Source: Plasmodium coatneyi
Lineage: Eukaryota; Apicomplexa; Aconoidasida; Haemosporida; Plasmodiidae
Length of the DNA: 64,000 bases
Assembly (NCBI RefSeq): GCF_001680005.1
Contig: NC_033566.1
Coordinates: 1,488,001 to 1,552,000 of the forward strand
Direction: 5' to 3'
Within the stretch, counting starts at the first letter, position 1; every line of letters starts with the position of its first letter. Below the pieces are notes generated by a model. The model made no database searches. It was not told the DNA's origin and worked only from the letters and a program-made list of their open reading frames with translations. Below are positions 1 to 12,203 of the stretch, piece after piece. The translations under genes and the position numbers were made by a program.

Positions 1-274
1 CGAAACGGGAAAATAGTAATCCCATGCGTAAGCATATAAGGACGAATGTAGATGCATGTCATCATACCAATATAGATAAATAAAATCACCCCTTGGGAAG
101 TTGGGCAATTTTTTTATTGTTACCGAATCCACCTGTGCCATCGCAGCTGTGCTGTCGTGAGGTGTTCCTCTGGACCGGCTCCTCCAACATCCGTTTTCCT
201 GACGTTGGAGAATCCGAAGTCTCGTTCCAAGAAAGTATATGTAGTAAATCACCCAATCCAGTGAGTAGAACAAA

Positions 275-573
275 ATGAACTTCTTCTCTAACTCATCCAA
301 CAATTCCAAGTCGAGCAAGTCCAGAGATGGCAACCTGCTCACGTGTAAATATACCATGAGCTTTAACAAGACGTTTAAGAAGGACATCTCTTTCATTCAG
401 ATTTTGTTTCCGTCCTTTACTGTGAAGAGCATCACGACCTCCTTTTTCCTGTTCCTATATTTTACCTTCTTCCTTATAAATGTGTGCAACTTTGACAGGA
501 CGGCCCCGCTGTATCTGAGCGAGTAAGAACAGCGAACCGGCTGATGAGTAGCCAAATGGTGGACACTGACTTT

Positions 574-609
<36 letters not shown>

Positions 610-2054
610 AGCTTCTTCATACGTGGCTGTCTTCACTTGGCCGATCCGTGATACCCCCCCCCTGCAGACCTGTGTTGAAACAATATGGAATGAGCAGGAA
701 CTCCGTCACAAACAACCACCAGTATTACAAATTATTGACGGCCACCTTTTTCCACTCCAACGTTTGGAACTTAATAGTGAGTAGAAAGGCGCTCTCCGTT
801 GGGAAGACCATGCTGCGTTGACTGTGCATCTGCCCAACTGCGCGTGAAAGAACCCAAACTGGTGAGTGAAATTTTATTTGCCCCCCCCTTTCCCCGTTAC
901 AGATTAATGCTTACTATTTAATGAACATAGGGATCATCGTCGAGAAGAGGTAAAAGATGGACGCAGAATGTTCCAAAGCAGTAACACTGCGGAGCCTTAT
1001 CAGGAAGTTTAGTTTGTGCGTGACGTCCCTTCTTACCATTCTGCACCTCTCACCCTTCTCCTCCTGCAGCTACGGAAAGGCACATTACATGGCGATAATG
1101 CTTCTAAGTGCTCTTTGCGGGAACTTCCTCCTCTGTGCTACGTCCAACTGCGGCAGCGTAAGAAAAACTCAGTTTACTTACTAACTTGAATGGGAGAAAA
1201 TATGCCTTTTCCCCGTTTTAAGCGTCCAGAAGGAGTTCCCCTCGAGGGGGTACCCATTTGTGCATCTTGAATTTGTTATACCCGCCCTTGCATTGCTTTT
1301 TTTTTTTTTTCAGGTCTACATGGGAATCAGCACCATTTTGTCCGGATTCATGGGTCTGTTCCTGCAGGAAATTGTTGAGAACTACAAAAAGCTGACGGAC
1401 AGATGGAGCATCATTGGAAACTACGTGTAAGTGTGGTTATGCAGTTTCGTCCGGCAGTCTTTGCGTTCTTTACATTTTGGCTAGCTCAACCTGTGAGGTT
1501 GTATACCCATCCCATCTTTTTTTTAATTCCTCAGATTTGCACTGTTGTCCCTTTATTTGACCATATCGATGTTTTCCTTTAATGGTAAGGACAAGGGAGA
1601 GGAGTGCATGCGTTGTCAGTTGGCGCCTTAACAATTTTTTTTTTTTTTTCCCACCATTTTGCGGTGCCGTTTCATCACTTGGGTTGCACCAATTCACCTC
1701 GCTCCGCCACCCCCACTTGCAGGAAACATCTTGGGAAACCTGGGAGGGATTTTCGGTGGCTTCTGTTATCCGTACCTCACTAAAAAGGACACCTTCCACG
1801 GGTAAGCAAAGAAGTGGCCAACGCAGGGCGCCCAGGTCGGCTGTTCCAGCTGAACACATGACTGCGAAATATGCAGCTTCCACCATAAGTTGTGCGCAAC
1901 GACGGAATATTATTACCCGCTTGAATAATGACTACCCAATTTTTGGTTCCACACCTTTTACAGGCAGGAGAAGAAAGTTAGACTTACCCTCGCCATTCTG
2001 CTGACTCTACTCCTCAGTTCAACCCTGATCAGTTTGATCGTGGCCAAGTGTTAA
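275..2054 (+). CDS. ROM10: rhomboid-family membrane protein, ROM10 type (8 exons)
   Basis: Eight exons join in frame: 275-522, 668-776, 903-949, 1070-1157, 1314-1426, 1535-1584, 1723-1801 and 1964-2054. All introns are GT-AG and the product is 274 aa. The protein has about six hydrophobic segments. The rhomboid fold shows as FFHSNVW and NLIIN in the second helix, MGISTILSGFMG (the GxSx serine loop) and GNLGGIFGG in the last core helix. Rhomboids are intramembrane serine proteases; in Plasmodium they shed surface adhesins. The serine is kept (codon 1329-1331). The position of the catalytic histidine is Asn (1737-1739), and the second helix-2 histidine is also Asn (768-770), so proteolysis is doubtful. 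The ROM10 name rests on its place beside malate dehydrogenase, as I recall for P. falciparum chromosome 6. Family certain, paralogue name likely. Confidence 0.85.
576..606. repeat. 31-base T tract in ROM10 intron 1
   Basis: Uninterrupted T run inside the first intron, about 60 bases before the acceptor at 666-667. It is one of many long A/T homopolymers in introns and intergenic DNA of this window; its length is likely polymorphic or subject to sequencing error. Confidence 0.9.
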
Positions 2055-2500
2055 GTGTTGGATGGGAGACGTGTACGTCATACGTCTATTTGTTTCAACT
2101 CCACGTCCGTCTCTATTTTTGTATCGTTCATTTTGAAAGTCGCGTTTACGCGAGATGTTTTTTTTTTTTTTTTTTTTTTTTCTCTTCCCCGCGTGATTCA
2201 ATGTGTGTCGTTTTTTGTGGTGTTTCTTTTTTTTTCTGTTATCATATCGTGAACGTGATATGCGAAAAAAAAAAAAAAAAAAACTACCAACTTAAGCGGG
2301 GAAAAAAATGATTTAAACACACAGCGCAGTGCTCATCGCACCCCTTCGTCGGGGACGGTATGATGGCACGTTAATGCGCGCCGTGTGTGGAGGAAGCTCG
2401 GCATGGGGCCGACGTTCAGCTGCATCTGTCTACACATGTAGAAACAAGCACACTCAGCGTAGAGGATCGCCGAAAGGGAAGCACCGATTTGTGCCCCCTC
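2055..2500. other. intergenic, convergent 3' ends of ROM10 and malate dehydrogenase
   Basis: About 450 bases between two gene ends. It holds T and A homopolymers (near 2158-2180 and 2264-2283) and no convincing coding sequence. Confidence 0.8.
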
Positions 2501-3442
2501 TCAGTTGATGAGCGCAAAGGCCTTCTGCGTGTGCTCCTGCACGAAGGCAATAGACTTGTCGTAGAGTTCCTGTTCCTCCTTAGTGAGCACAAACTCCACT
2601 GGCTTGGCACCACTGCTATTGATAATTGCCGTAGACCCAACATATAAGTTAGAACAGTTGTAAAGACCATTCAGGTAAACGGCACAAGTGTACAACTGAC
2701 TCTCATTGTAGAGGTACGATTTTATCATCTTTACAATAGCAGCAGCAGGAGAAAAGGTGGCAGACGATTTAGAGAGCTTTATAATTTCTGCACCCATATC
2801 TCTGGTCTGTTTAATAATAGCATTAATTTCTTCGTCCGAAATGAGATTTTTTTTTACAAAGTCTGATAAGGGGATACCTGAAACGGAACAGTACCTCTTC
2901 AAAGGGACCATCAAATCTCCATGTCCTCCCAAAAGGACTAGATTAACATTCTCCGGAGCGACGTTTAGCTTATCTCCTAAGAGAGATCTAAAACGAGAGG
3001 TATCCAAAATGCCAGCCATTCCGCAGATCTTCTCATGGGGAAGTCCACTATATTTATGAAAAACATTTACCATAATATCAAGGGGATTACTGACACATAT
3101 GACGAAGGCATTTGGGCAGTATAACTTCACTGACTCAGCTACACTTTTCATAATTTTTCCATTTATTCCAATTAAATCTTCTCTGGTCATTCCTTCTTTC
3201 CTTTGCACACCTGCCGTTATGACGATTACATCGGAGCCCTTAATATCCTCTACGTTATTGGTACCCACTATTTTTTTGTTCACTCCTACGATGGTGCTAA
3301 AGTGTTTTAAATCCAGACTCTTCCCCTGGGGCACACCTTGCATTACGTCATACAGAACAATGTCCCCAATATTTTCCAACAAGATCAGTTGGCCCACGAT
3401 AGCGCCAATCTGTCCGCTCCCTATCATGGAAATTTTTGGCAT
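2501..3442 (-). CDS. MDH: malate dehydrogenase (cytosolic, LDH-like type)
   Basis: Single exon, 313 aa, starting MPKISMIGSGQIG. It interconverts malate and oxaloacetate with NAD(H). The Rossmann GxGxxG lies at residues 8-13 and the catalytic histidine is in LLGGHGDLMVP. The substrate loop reads AGVQRKEGMTREDL with arginine at the specificity position. It lacks the five-residue insertion typical of Plasmodium lactate dehydrogenase, which is why I call MDH and not LDH. Apicomplexan MDH and LDH share an ancestry of alpha-proteobacterial MDH type. An in-frame upstream ATG at 3559 would add 39 residues of non-conserved sequence, and 313 aa matches the family, so I chose 3442. No organelle-targeting peptide is present on this start. 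The malate made here can feed the mitochondrial malate:quinone oxidoreductase at 51.5-53.1 kb. Confidence 0.95.
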   Translation of the reverse strand: MPKISMIGSGQIGAIVGQLILLENIGDIVLYDVMQGVPQGKSLDLKHFSTIVGVNKKIVGTNNVEDIKGSDVIVITAGVQRKEGMTREDLIGINGKIMKSVAESVKLYCPNAFVICVSNPLDIMVNVFHKYSGLPHEKICGMAGILDTSRFRSLLGDKLNVAPENVNLVLLGGHGDLMVPLKRYCSVSGIPLSDFVKKNLISDEEINAIIKQTRDMGAEIIKLSKSSATFSPAAAIVKMIKSYLYNESQLYTCAVYLNGLYNCSNLYVGSTAIINSSGAKPVEFVLTKEEQELYDKSIAFVQEHTQKAFALIN

Positions 3443-5361
3443 CTTGTCCAACTGGGGTGTTAAATGAACAGTGCAATTTGCACACGCTGTGTGTGAAGTC
3501 CTACAGGTGAGAAGGTAATGCGGTATGTGTGTTGTGTGCAGTGGAGAAATGTATGCCATTTGGAGCGAACAAATCGGGATGATGATTAAAAAATATATAT
3601 CTTAATAAATTCCCTCCTTTGCAACTCCCTCCTTTTCGTGGTCCCACTCTCCGTTCCAGCTTTACAACGTCGCGTGACGCGTCGAACTTTCTCAGCACTT
3701 TCGTGTGCGACATATGTATGCGCGTGTGCAGAGCAAAATTCGCCTGAACAGGCAAGGCATTTTTGGTATTTTATTTATTTATATATATTTTTTTTTTTTT
3801 TTGTTCATTTCCTACCTGTGTATCGCTGTGTTGTTTGAGAATGTACCTACTTCCAGCTTTGGCGCGGAAAAGCGAGAGTGGTGTAACAAGCGCTGAAATG
3901 AAATGTGTTTTTTCACTCGATGGTGTTATTTTGTATGACAAGGTTGTTTCGCATGACAAGATTGTTTGTGTGAGAAGGTTGTTTGTTTAACAAGGTTATT
4001 TTGCAAGTAAGGTTCTCCCTTATCGCCGGGTATTTTTCGTTTCCACAATCATTTTTTAAAACACACTTAACACCCCTAGGTCGACCAGTGCCACAATCGC
4101 GGCCCTTCGTTGAGGAAGTGTGCCAACTCTCCACCCCACGGTGCCGTTTATTTTACGTACCTGCCTGTGACCACTTGCTAATTTGTCAAAACGGAGTCAA
4201 AGAAGAGGTGATGAAATTGCCATCATGGGTGGATAATATGGCAGCACATTTTAGTGCACTTAAAAAAAAAAAAAATTGAGTGAAAATATTTTCTCCAAAA
4301 AGGGAACTTGCGCGTTTCCTGCATAAATACCCCTTTTAGCATATTCATGCGATCATTTTTTTTTTTAATTTTTCCATCAAAACAAAATGTAGCATGCAGG
4401 GATAGTGTGGGGGTGTAAACAAATTTCCCTTTTGAGACTGCCCCCCACTAGGGGTTACTCCGCCCAACAGTTCTACATATGACCACAGGGAACATGAAAT
4501 GGTTCGTCCTTAGTTTGTTGACACAGTAAACATGTCGAATCTTAGCGGGTTAAGCTTCCAATTGGAATAATGAAATCCGGAAAGGGAAAAAAGGTCACCC
4601 GTTTTGCAAAGTGGAGAGGGGGGCCTCCATCTACACGTCTTGCAGGTATCTTCAACGTAACGGTATTTTTTAATTATTTTTTTTCTTTTTCCTATTCCAA
4701 TGATGCATCGTTAAAATGGTCAGAAGATGCAACTTCGCGACGAAAGGGGTAGAGCAAGGGTTCCACTTCTGTTCGGTCTGTGTCTTCGTCTACGCCGCGT
4801 TGTGCTGGACATGATGGTGTTGCATGGGATGGCATATCATGGCAAGTTTTTTTTTTTTTTTTTTTATAAATAAAATGGCTAGTTGAAAAAAAAAAAAAAA
4901 AAAAATCAACCGAATAATTCTACTGGTCGAACATGCGCAAATTGGCTGAAGGTAGGATAAGAAACTCTCTCGCCGAACTTTTATTTTTTTTTTTGCACCG
5001 TAGAGTCACTCTGGAGTTGTGCTTTTACGTTGAAATATGCGTCAATTTTTCGCCACTTTTGCGATTTGCAACTTGGCGACCCCTCCATTTGTTGCTTTGG
5101 AAAATGGGAAAAAAACAATCGGGCGGAGTGAAGCCAACCAATTATTGCCATGCATTTATAGCTGCTCATTTATAGCCAATCAATTTCCAACAGATGCAAA
5201 CAAAGTCAGAGCCTATTCGCCGCTGGGCATACCAACAGACGTTGGAAGCGACAGGGTCACCCCAATTTCTCAATCTACACCTGTGTCGACGCACACATTC
5301 GTAGGAGAATCCGTGCAGTGGCGTATTGGAAGTCGCCATCTTCTGCCTCCTACCCCGGAAG
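3443..5361. other. intergenic, divergent promoter region of MDH and LMBR1-like gene
   Basis: About 1.9 kb between two gene starts, presumably both promoters and 5' UTRs. It holds T runs (3789-3802, 4850-4865) and A runs (4262-4274, 4886-4905). Short open frames are present but none looks coding. Confidence 0.75.
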
Positions 5362-7742
5362 ATGCATGCGTATGTCCTGTTCGCCCTGCTGGCCGGGTAT
5401 GCGGCCGCAGGGGGGGTGGTAGGGTGGAGGATGCTAAGGAGATACTGCCATAAAGACGAGAGAAACAACATTGTAAATACAATTGTGAAGCTTGTCATCA
5501 TAATGGGGTATATACAATGCATGGGGATGATAATCCTCGTGCCAGCAGTGGCCCAAGTGGACTCCTTTCCCAAAGTGAAGGAGCATTTTAACCCTAAGCA
5601 GCTATGCAAAATAATGTTCGCCATTTTTGGGATCTACGTATTCATCATAACGCCATGTTTAGCAGTGATATACTCGCAGGAAGGGAAAATGTCCAACAAA
5701 GAACAGTGTGCGAACCCATTAACAAAACGAACAAACACTCACTGGGGGAGTTACTTCAGAAAGACGTATACACATGTGACAAGTGCCACCTGTAAAAAGG
5801 CATTTCTCAAATGTATACTCTCCATTTCGATATCATGCTGCCTCTTCTTTTTAACCTACTTGTATTTTCACAAAATCAGCTTGTCCTTAAATGCGGATGG
5901 CTGCACACAGTGGTACCCCTACTTAGAGGAAACGAACAAAAAAAATTTACTCTCCTTGAATTTGCGGAATATTAAGAACTGCCAAAACGTGGGGGAGGAA
6001 AACATCCGAATTGTCTTTAACTTAAATTTCAGTGACTATGTGGTTATGTGTGTCTCGTTGATGGGTTCTATCGTCTTCTCACTCTACGGGGGCGTCGGAT
6101 TGGTATCCCTTCCGCTTGGTTTATTCTTTTCCGCTGTGCGTCGATATCGTGGAGGGGAAGCCACTCCTGTCGTCGGAGTTAACAACGCGCATGAACGGGG
6201 GGAAGACCTATTCAAGGATCAGCTCACCCGAATCAATAGAAAGGCAGAGGAGCTTCTACAGATCACCCAAGAGGTGGAACTCAACAGAGAGGAAACACGG
6301 AAGACGAATTTTTTCAAGTCCCTTTTGCAAAACATGCAGCACAAACGAGAGAAGAGAATTCTTAACTACATGGTGCACAGGCTAGTAGTCGACTATGAGA
6401 AAGCGGTGCACCGTTACAACAACCCGATACATGCGGCATCTTCTTATCGTCTCTTCCTTCTGTTTTTTTTTTTTTCACTCGCTAATGCGACTATAATTGT
6501 CCACATCTGCTTTCGCATCCTGAGGGGGCCTACCGGACAGGGCAAGTTGCTGCGCGGATGGCTGCTCCACTGGGACGCTGCACAGGAGGTACGTTCGTGG
6601 GAAGAGGGGGGACCATTCCAACACGTTTTCCATCACTACACGATATACGATCCGTTGTCACCATTAGGTAATCCCCCCACTGGTAATGAACCCTAACAGT
6701 GACTAATTTTTTTTTTTCACTACCACCACTCTGCAGCTCCTCGCCCGGAAGGACTCACTTTCCCTTTCGCTGCTGGTTTACCCCCTCGTGACGTCCTACC
6801 TTCTCGTTTGCGCCTTCTTTGGCTTTTCCTACATCTGTCACAAGGTGAGCAAGTTGCGCTGTTGGTTCATGCGTGTAAAGGAGGAAAGTTTTTTTCATTT
6901 TGCGTAGATGTGTATGTGCTGCACATTGGGATGGCGAGTTAGGTTATTGGTTCGATGACGCTCCATGTCCTGTTCATCGTGCCACCTTTTCCCCCATGCC
7001 ATGATTCATCCCCCCATTTTTTATTAGCTAAAGCTGGGACTTCTTTTTGCCCTGGAGAGGAAGAGCACCTACCTGGATACCATCCTGATGAACACGTGTC
7101 TCCTCCTATTTGTGTCGTCCGGGGCGGCCCTAATCTTATTGGTAGGACGGGGAAGGAAAGCCGTTTCCCGAGCGAGTTCGAAGTGGACGTTTCACGCCTA
7201 ATGGATTTGCGCCAAACGGATTACTCTCCATTAATGTTCCTCTTTTGTGTTCCCCCACCCTTGCCCGCAGAGACTCTTCCCCGCGTATGCAAAGCAGCCA
7301 TACGCATTCGCCTTTTTCGATTTGGCCCTGAAGAATCTGAGCTTCATCGGGTGATAAGAATAGGCCGCGTTTTAAACTTGCCAATACGACTGAGATTTCT
7401 CCAACGGGGGGCTCTTGACAACGAGCAGGAGAGTCCCCCCCACACACCTTCACACCAATCCATTTGTACTTTTGCTCACCCCGCAGGAATCTATACGCAA
7501 GGAATGGCCTTCTTTACCTAATTCTAGTGGCCAATGTGCTAACACTCCTCCTGTTTTTTGTGCCCGAGAAGAGCGCCTTCTTTTCGGTGTTTATGCCAGC
7601 CACCTTTCGGAAGATTCTAAACCAACGGGGGGAAGCCAACCCGGGTGTAGTCTCAGACATCGAGTTGGAAGGACAGTTAGAGGTCAATATAAAAAGGAAC
7701 ACTACGTCGAAAAGTGCAGGCAAGGTCCCCACAAGGAATTGA
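5362..7742 (+). CDS. LMBR1-family multi-pass membrane protein (5 exons)
   Basis: Exons 5362-6588, 6737-6844, 7028-7141, 7271-7350 and 7487-7742 join in frame to give 594 aa. The longer open frame to 5326 begins with TTG, so the ATG at 5362 (MHAYVLFALLAGY) is taken as start. About nine hydrophobic segments are visible. The signature FSLYGGVGLVSLPLGLF in the fifth resembles the GVGLxxLPxDLI motif of LMBR1/LMBD1 proteins. A charged, partly coiled-coil cytosolic loop (roughly residues 285-355) follows, as in that family. LMBD1 proteins are lysosomal cobalamin exporters or lipocalin receptors elsewhere, but the plasmodial substrate is unknown. The protein ends in a short hydrophilic tail (KSAGKVPTRN). 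Family assignment is good; function is open. Confidence 0.8.
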
Positions 7743-8570
7743 AAATCCATTTAAATGAGTTGCTCACCATGCGAATTAGAAGAAAAACAACTCACCCTAT
7801 CTGCTACACACGAACAGTGTAACCGGAAGATGGTGTCTCCCCAACCAGACTGCTACGTCAAATGTGACGTCTTTACAACATTTCGCGAATCAGCGTTTTC
7901 ACTTTATTCGCACATTTGTTGCACAATCTGTTGGATGGTATGGGCGATAGAACGATGGTGTGTTTTGTGCACCCGAGGAGGGAAGAGTTACCAAAGAAGG
8001 AAGACACGCCATCTCTCATATCCACGTATTTTCGTGTTTACTCGGATGAGCAGCAAAGTCCCCCCTACATACGAAGAATATTTTTGCAAATTGGACCTGT
8101 TCAGGCCATCCCACACGTCAGTTACATTGCATTTTTGCATGTAAAAAGAAGACACGTTGGTTTTCGCCTGTTTCCATTCAACCTTTATTTTTTGTTTATC
8201 AATTTGTGGGTTTTCTCATTTTGCCCAATCGCCCGCTCCTACGGGATTCGATTCCTATTTTCGCTTCAAATTTAAAGCGTATTTTTTTTTTTTATAATTT
8301 TATGTCATTTTTAAGAGCGTTTCGTTTCTACGTATTTGTTGGTCTGTTCGGAGTTGCTCCTGCGCTGGGCAGGTCATATGAAACGTAAGGAGAAGGCATG
8401 CACACAGATATGTACTTTGCGTTGAAAAAGGTAAAAAATGAAAAATATTAACACTGATGATAACGGTAGCGTTAGCAGTGTTATGGGTTATTTCCCATCT
8501 TCTTTCCATCTTATGTTTGTCTTCTATTCCTTTTTTTTCTTCTTTTTCTTCTTGTTCCCTTTTGTGCCGC
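7743..8570. other. intergenic, convergent 3' ends of LMBR1-like gene and L27a
   Basis: About 830 bases with no recognisable gene; contains T-rich stretches near 8282-8295 and a CTT-rich stretch near 8528-8560 just outside the L27a stop. Confidence 0.75.
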
Positions 8571-9139
8571 TTAGGCCACCAGTACGCATTGACCGCCAAC
8601 TGCCTTAATTTTTTTCTCGGCCACTGATGAGAAGTACCTGGCCTTCACGACAATGGGCTGATTGTGTTTGAGCTTTCCATTTCCGAGGACCTTGAAGAAG
8701 CCCTTTCTGGTCACATCTATCACTGGGGCAATATTTTTGTTTTCGAAAAATTCTTTTTTCTTTTCCTCGGGTAGGAGTCCCCACAGTTTGTCCACGTTTA
8801 TGGTGGGACAGAACTTGCGGTTTTTCAGGAGGTTGAAGTGTCTCATTCCGACCTGGGGAAAAAAAAAGGCGGGTAACGCACGCATTGTAACAGGGGAGCT
8901 GCACAAGCGGTACTAACACACGAATAAACAAGCAAGTTGGCACAGTCGCACTATTACTTTCCCGCAGGGCTCACCTTTCCAAAGTAACCAGGGTGGTACT
9001 TGTCAAAGTTGATTCTCATGTGGTGCATACCACCAGCCTTTCCTCTTCCACCGGGGTGCTTTCTGTGCTTGCCAATACGACCATGACCGGCGGACACGTG
9101 TCCTCTCTTTTTCCTGTTCTTCTTAAATCGTGTTGCCAT
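8571..9139 (-). CDS. RPL27A: 60S ribosomal protein L27a (uL15), 2 exons
   Basis: Exon 1 is 8975-9139 (55 codons, phase 0) and exon 2 is 8571-8852; joined they encode 148 aa, the usual eukaryotic length. It begins MATRFKKNRKKRGHVSAGHG, followed by the glycine/histidine-rich KHRKHPGGRGKAGGMHHMR segment that threads into 23S-like rRNA in uL15 proteins. It ends GGQCVLVA. The intron (122 bases) has a GTGAGC donor and a T-rich CCCCAG acceptor. It is a structural component of the large ribosomal subunit. It shares a 3.1 kb divergent upstream region with the translation factor eIF3J. Confidence 0.97.
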
Positions 9140-10444
9140 TTTGTGCTAACTGCTCGGGGGATGAAAAAAAAAAGGGGGGAAGGAATGCAAATAGGCGTGT
9201 TTCTATTTTCTTTGCATAAGGGGAGGGACATCCTCATGCCATGACATCCACCATATTCGTTAAACACTTCTGGCCAAGGGGGAATGTTCCCTCCTACCGC
9301 TATTTGCTTTGTGGCGGCCTCCCTCTTTTATATGTATTTTTCTTTGGAGTTTTTTTTTCTTTTTTTTCTTTTTATTTTTTTGCTATGCGGGATATGCTTG
9401 CTCCCCATTTGAGGCCCACTTCTTTTCCCGTTGGGCATACTTTCAAAATGGGCTGCTTTCCCTCCAGCCGACTGGGAAATGTCACTTTTATTTGTTCCCT
9501 TGACGAGGGGTACAACAACATACCTTTTACGTTCCGTTGGTTTTGTTTCACTTCTGTGGGGTTGGTTGAAATTTCACGCTTTTGTGTTTTTCTGCGTTCT
9601 CTGCAAGGAAAATTATATGCTACGTAAATATTTTTTCAATACAAAAAATTCTTTTTCCCCAAATGTTTCCTATTCTTTTTAGCTGCTGCGAAATGTGATG
9701 GGATTCCTTGCAATTGTTGAGTTTATTTTTTTCCGCTAGCTGTTGGATGTTATCTATTATCTGTTTTTTTTTTTTTTTTTATACGTCGCTACAAATTCGC
9801 CGCTTTTTTGGGGGGAAAAGCCACTTCTCTTATTTGTCGTTTCTTCGCTGCTCCCCGCGGGCACGACTCCGGAACATGGTGTATGCTTGTGCCGTATGCT
9901 CTTGTGCTTATGCGTGGTGGGCCCCCTCTATTTTTCTCGCCCCCTGCGGGTATCCCCGTAAAATGGTGCCGTAAGGGGTAAATCCGAAAATATCACTTTC
10001 GCACTTCTTCACTGAGGAAGTGAAAGGTAAAAAAATAAGGGAAGCATTCCTCCGTGGGGAGAAACAAACTCGACGCCCACCCCGAACGCGCGCTATTCGA
10101 CCCTTTCATAATAAAAAAAAGGATTCCACTTAAAAAAAAAAAAAAATGAACAGGTATCACTTGTTAAGCTAAATTATTCCGTTATTCCCCCCCAACAATT
10201 GTTTCGTATGCTTCCATTTTTTTTCCCCCCCAAATGGATTTCTTTAGAAAGATGTTTAAGCAAAAAAAAAGAAAATAGTCCTCGTATCGTACCGCCCCCT
10301 ATGTACAAATAAATTACATGACAATGCGAGTTTGGAAAAAATCCAAATGGAACAACCCTCCGTTGTCAGCAAACACAACAGCGCGCAAATATTTGTCCCC
10401 TCCGAATGTTGCAGCTAAAGGTTGATAATCGCCTGAACAGGTCA

Positions 10445-10478
<34 letters not shown>

Positions 10479-12203
10479 CCATTTGGTGAGTTTTTTTCCC
10501 ATACGAAATAGTCCAATATGCATACACACACTTATTAACCGTCTTAAAACATGACGGAGGGTGAGAAGCCCTTAACAACATTCGTGGCGCAATCCCATGT
10601 ATGTGGCCGAAGGAGAATGGGAAACCAGCGATTGCAAGCAGCATTCACAATTGCCACATTTTGTTGAATGGGTGCTGATAAACCACCGTCACCCCCCCCA
10701 AACACATTGTGGATGCCCCAGAGAGGTGAACATTTTGGGCAACAAAATTGTGTGCCTGTTGCTGCTCCGGATGTTTCCATCCCTTGCATATTCACGCATA
10801 TAAAATGCTTGGGAAAGTTGAACGAACTTCACACATTTCGTGAATCCAAGTGCCCATTTCAGCGGAAATATTTAACCCTGTGATAATGAAACGTATAATC
10901 GGAATGGTAAAAAGAATTCCTCGTAGCGTTCATTTTTTGATGAGAGCGTGAAGATGGCAACGTCAATTGGGATTTATAAAGAGGAGGTTTATGTCTACCT
11001 TTTCGGGGGAGGCAAAAAAAAAAAAAAAATCGCGAAATTGTCGCTCCATTTTGATATATATTCGAATGGTATATTGCTTGGGGTTGCTTTACCATGTTGT
11101 TAATTTTTTTTTTTATTTTATTTCGCATTGCAGAAGGTTGTTCCTTTCTGACAACACGCTGTCCATTTCCTTTTTCAAGCGCTACATTTTGGCAAAAGGT
11201 GACGTAGTGTCTACTCTTCCCACGATAAGCAAAATGTTTTTTCGTAACGGTGAGTAGCTGTCGGAATGGACAAATAACGACCCTTCACAGCGCCAAAAGG
11301 GAAAAAAAAAAAGAACCATTCCTCACACAAACAGAATGCTCCGTCTATATTTGTACTACGAAGAAGTATGAAAAATGGAAAAGCTTCTTCCGTGCCAACG
11401 GATAATGTTCTTTACCCCTTCTCACACCTTTGTCCATCCACCAATTGGTATGCGCATTTTTGTAACATTCCATGGGGTGTTTTTTTTGTTTTTTGTTTTC
11501 CTGTCCCTTTTGCTTTCATGCATGGGTAGAACGGCGGTATGCCCCTCTGAGCGCACGCCTGCTTGTACACCCCCATCCACCACTCTGTTGTGTCAAGCAT
11601 AGCGCTCCCATTCAGCGAATCCATTGCGTGCTGTTTCGGCGGCATACATCACCTTCCATCCTATAACAATTTCTGGCTCTACTATATGAATAAGGAGAAA
11701 AAAAAAAAAAAAAAAAATTCCCCATTAATCCGTTTTCGTCATTTTTTAGCGCAAGCGCTCATGCATGGGTGCCTGTATTATGAGCAAACGGGCCATCGGA
11801 AATTGTCGATCTTTTTTTTTCTCCTCATCATTTTCTCGGCACCATCATTTAATAACTTTATGTAACCGCCACGGGTTTCAAGTTGCGCGAACGATTGCCA
11901 CCCGCTAGTAATAGTGACAGTATAATAATAATAATATATAATTTTTTTTTTTTTTTTTTTTTTTTTTGCAAAAAGGGAAGCTACGCCAAAGCTTCATTGT
12001 ACAGATTTTGCACTTGCCAGTTTTGGCTGATCTGGCGATTTTTTTCTCCCTCTCTTCTTCTGCCTGACCGCTCTACGGATCTAGTAATCCATACTCCACG
12101 GCCCCCTCGTTCCGCCGTTCCATTCTTCTTTCGCCATAACGGCGCTCGCTGCCTCGCTGTAGGTTCCATTTTCCTTTGAAGCTCCCCCCGTGTGGCGTTC
12201 GCA
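9140..12203. other. intergenic, divergent promoter region of L27a and eIF3J
   Basis: About 3.1 kb between two gene starts. It holds long homopolymers (29 A at 10448-10476, a T run at about 11942-11967), an ATA microsatellite just before the latter, and pyrimidine-rich stretches near 9340-9400. I found no open frame with protein-like character or conserved motifs. Confidence 0.7.
10448..10476. repeat. 29-base A tract
   Basis: Uninterrupted A homopolymer in the intergenic region between L27a and eIF3J. Confidence 0.9.

Noticed and set aside
2501..3442. Lactate dehydrogenase
   Set aside because: Lacks the five-residue substrate-loop insertion of plasmodial LDH and has the Arg-bearing QRKEGMTREDL loop of MDH.
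5326..5361. N-terminal extension of the LMBR1-like gene (and similar extensions at 13303-15285, 38616-41239, 44247, 51519-53162 and 55608)
   Set aside because: These longer frames start with TTG or GTG, which are not expected starts in Plasmodium nuclear genes; the next good ATG was used.
6462..6475. T run in exon 1 of the LMBR1-like gene as a possible intron acceptor
   Set aside because: The frame runs through as a Phe-rich TM helix and no matching upstream donor is needed.
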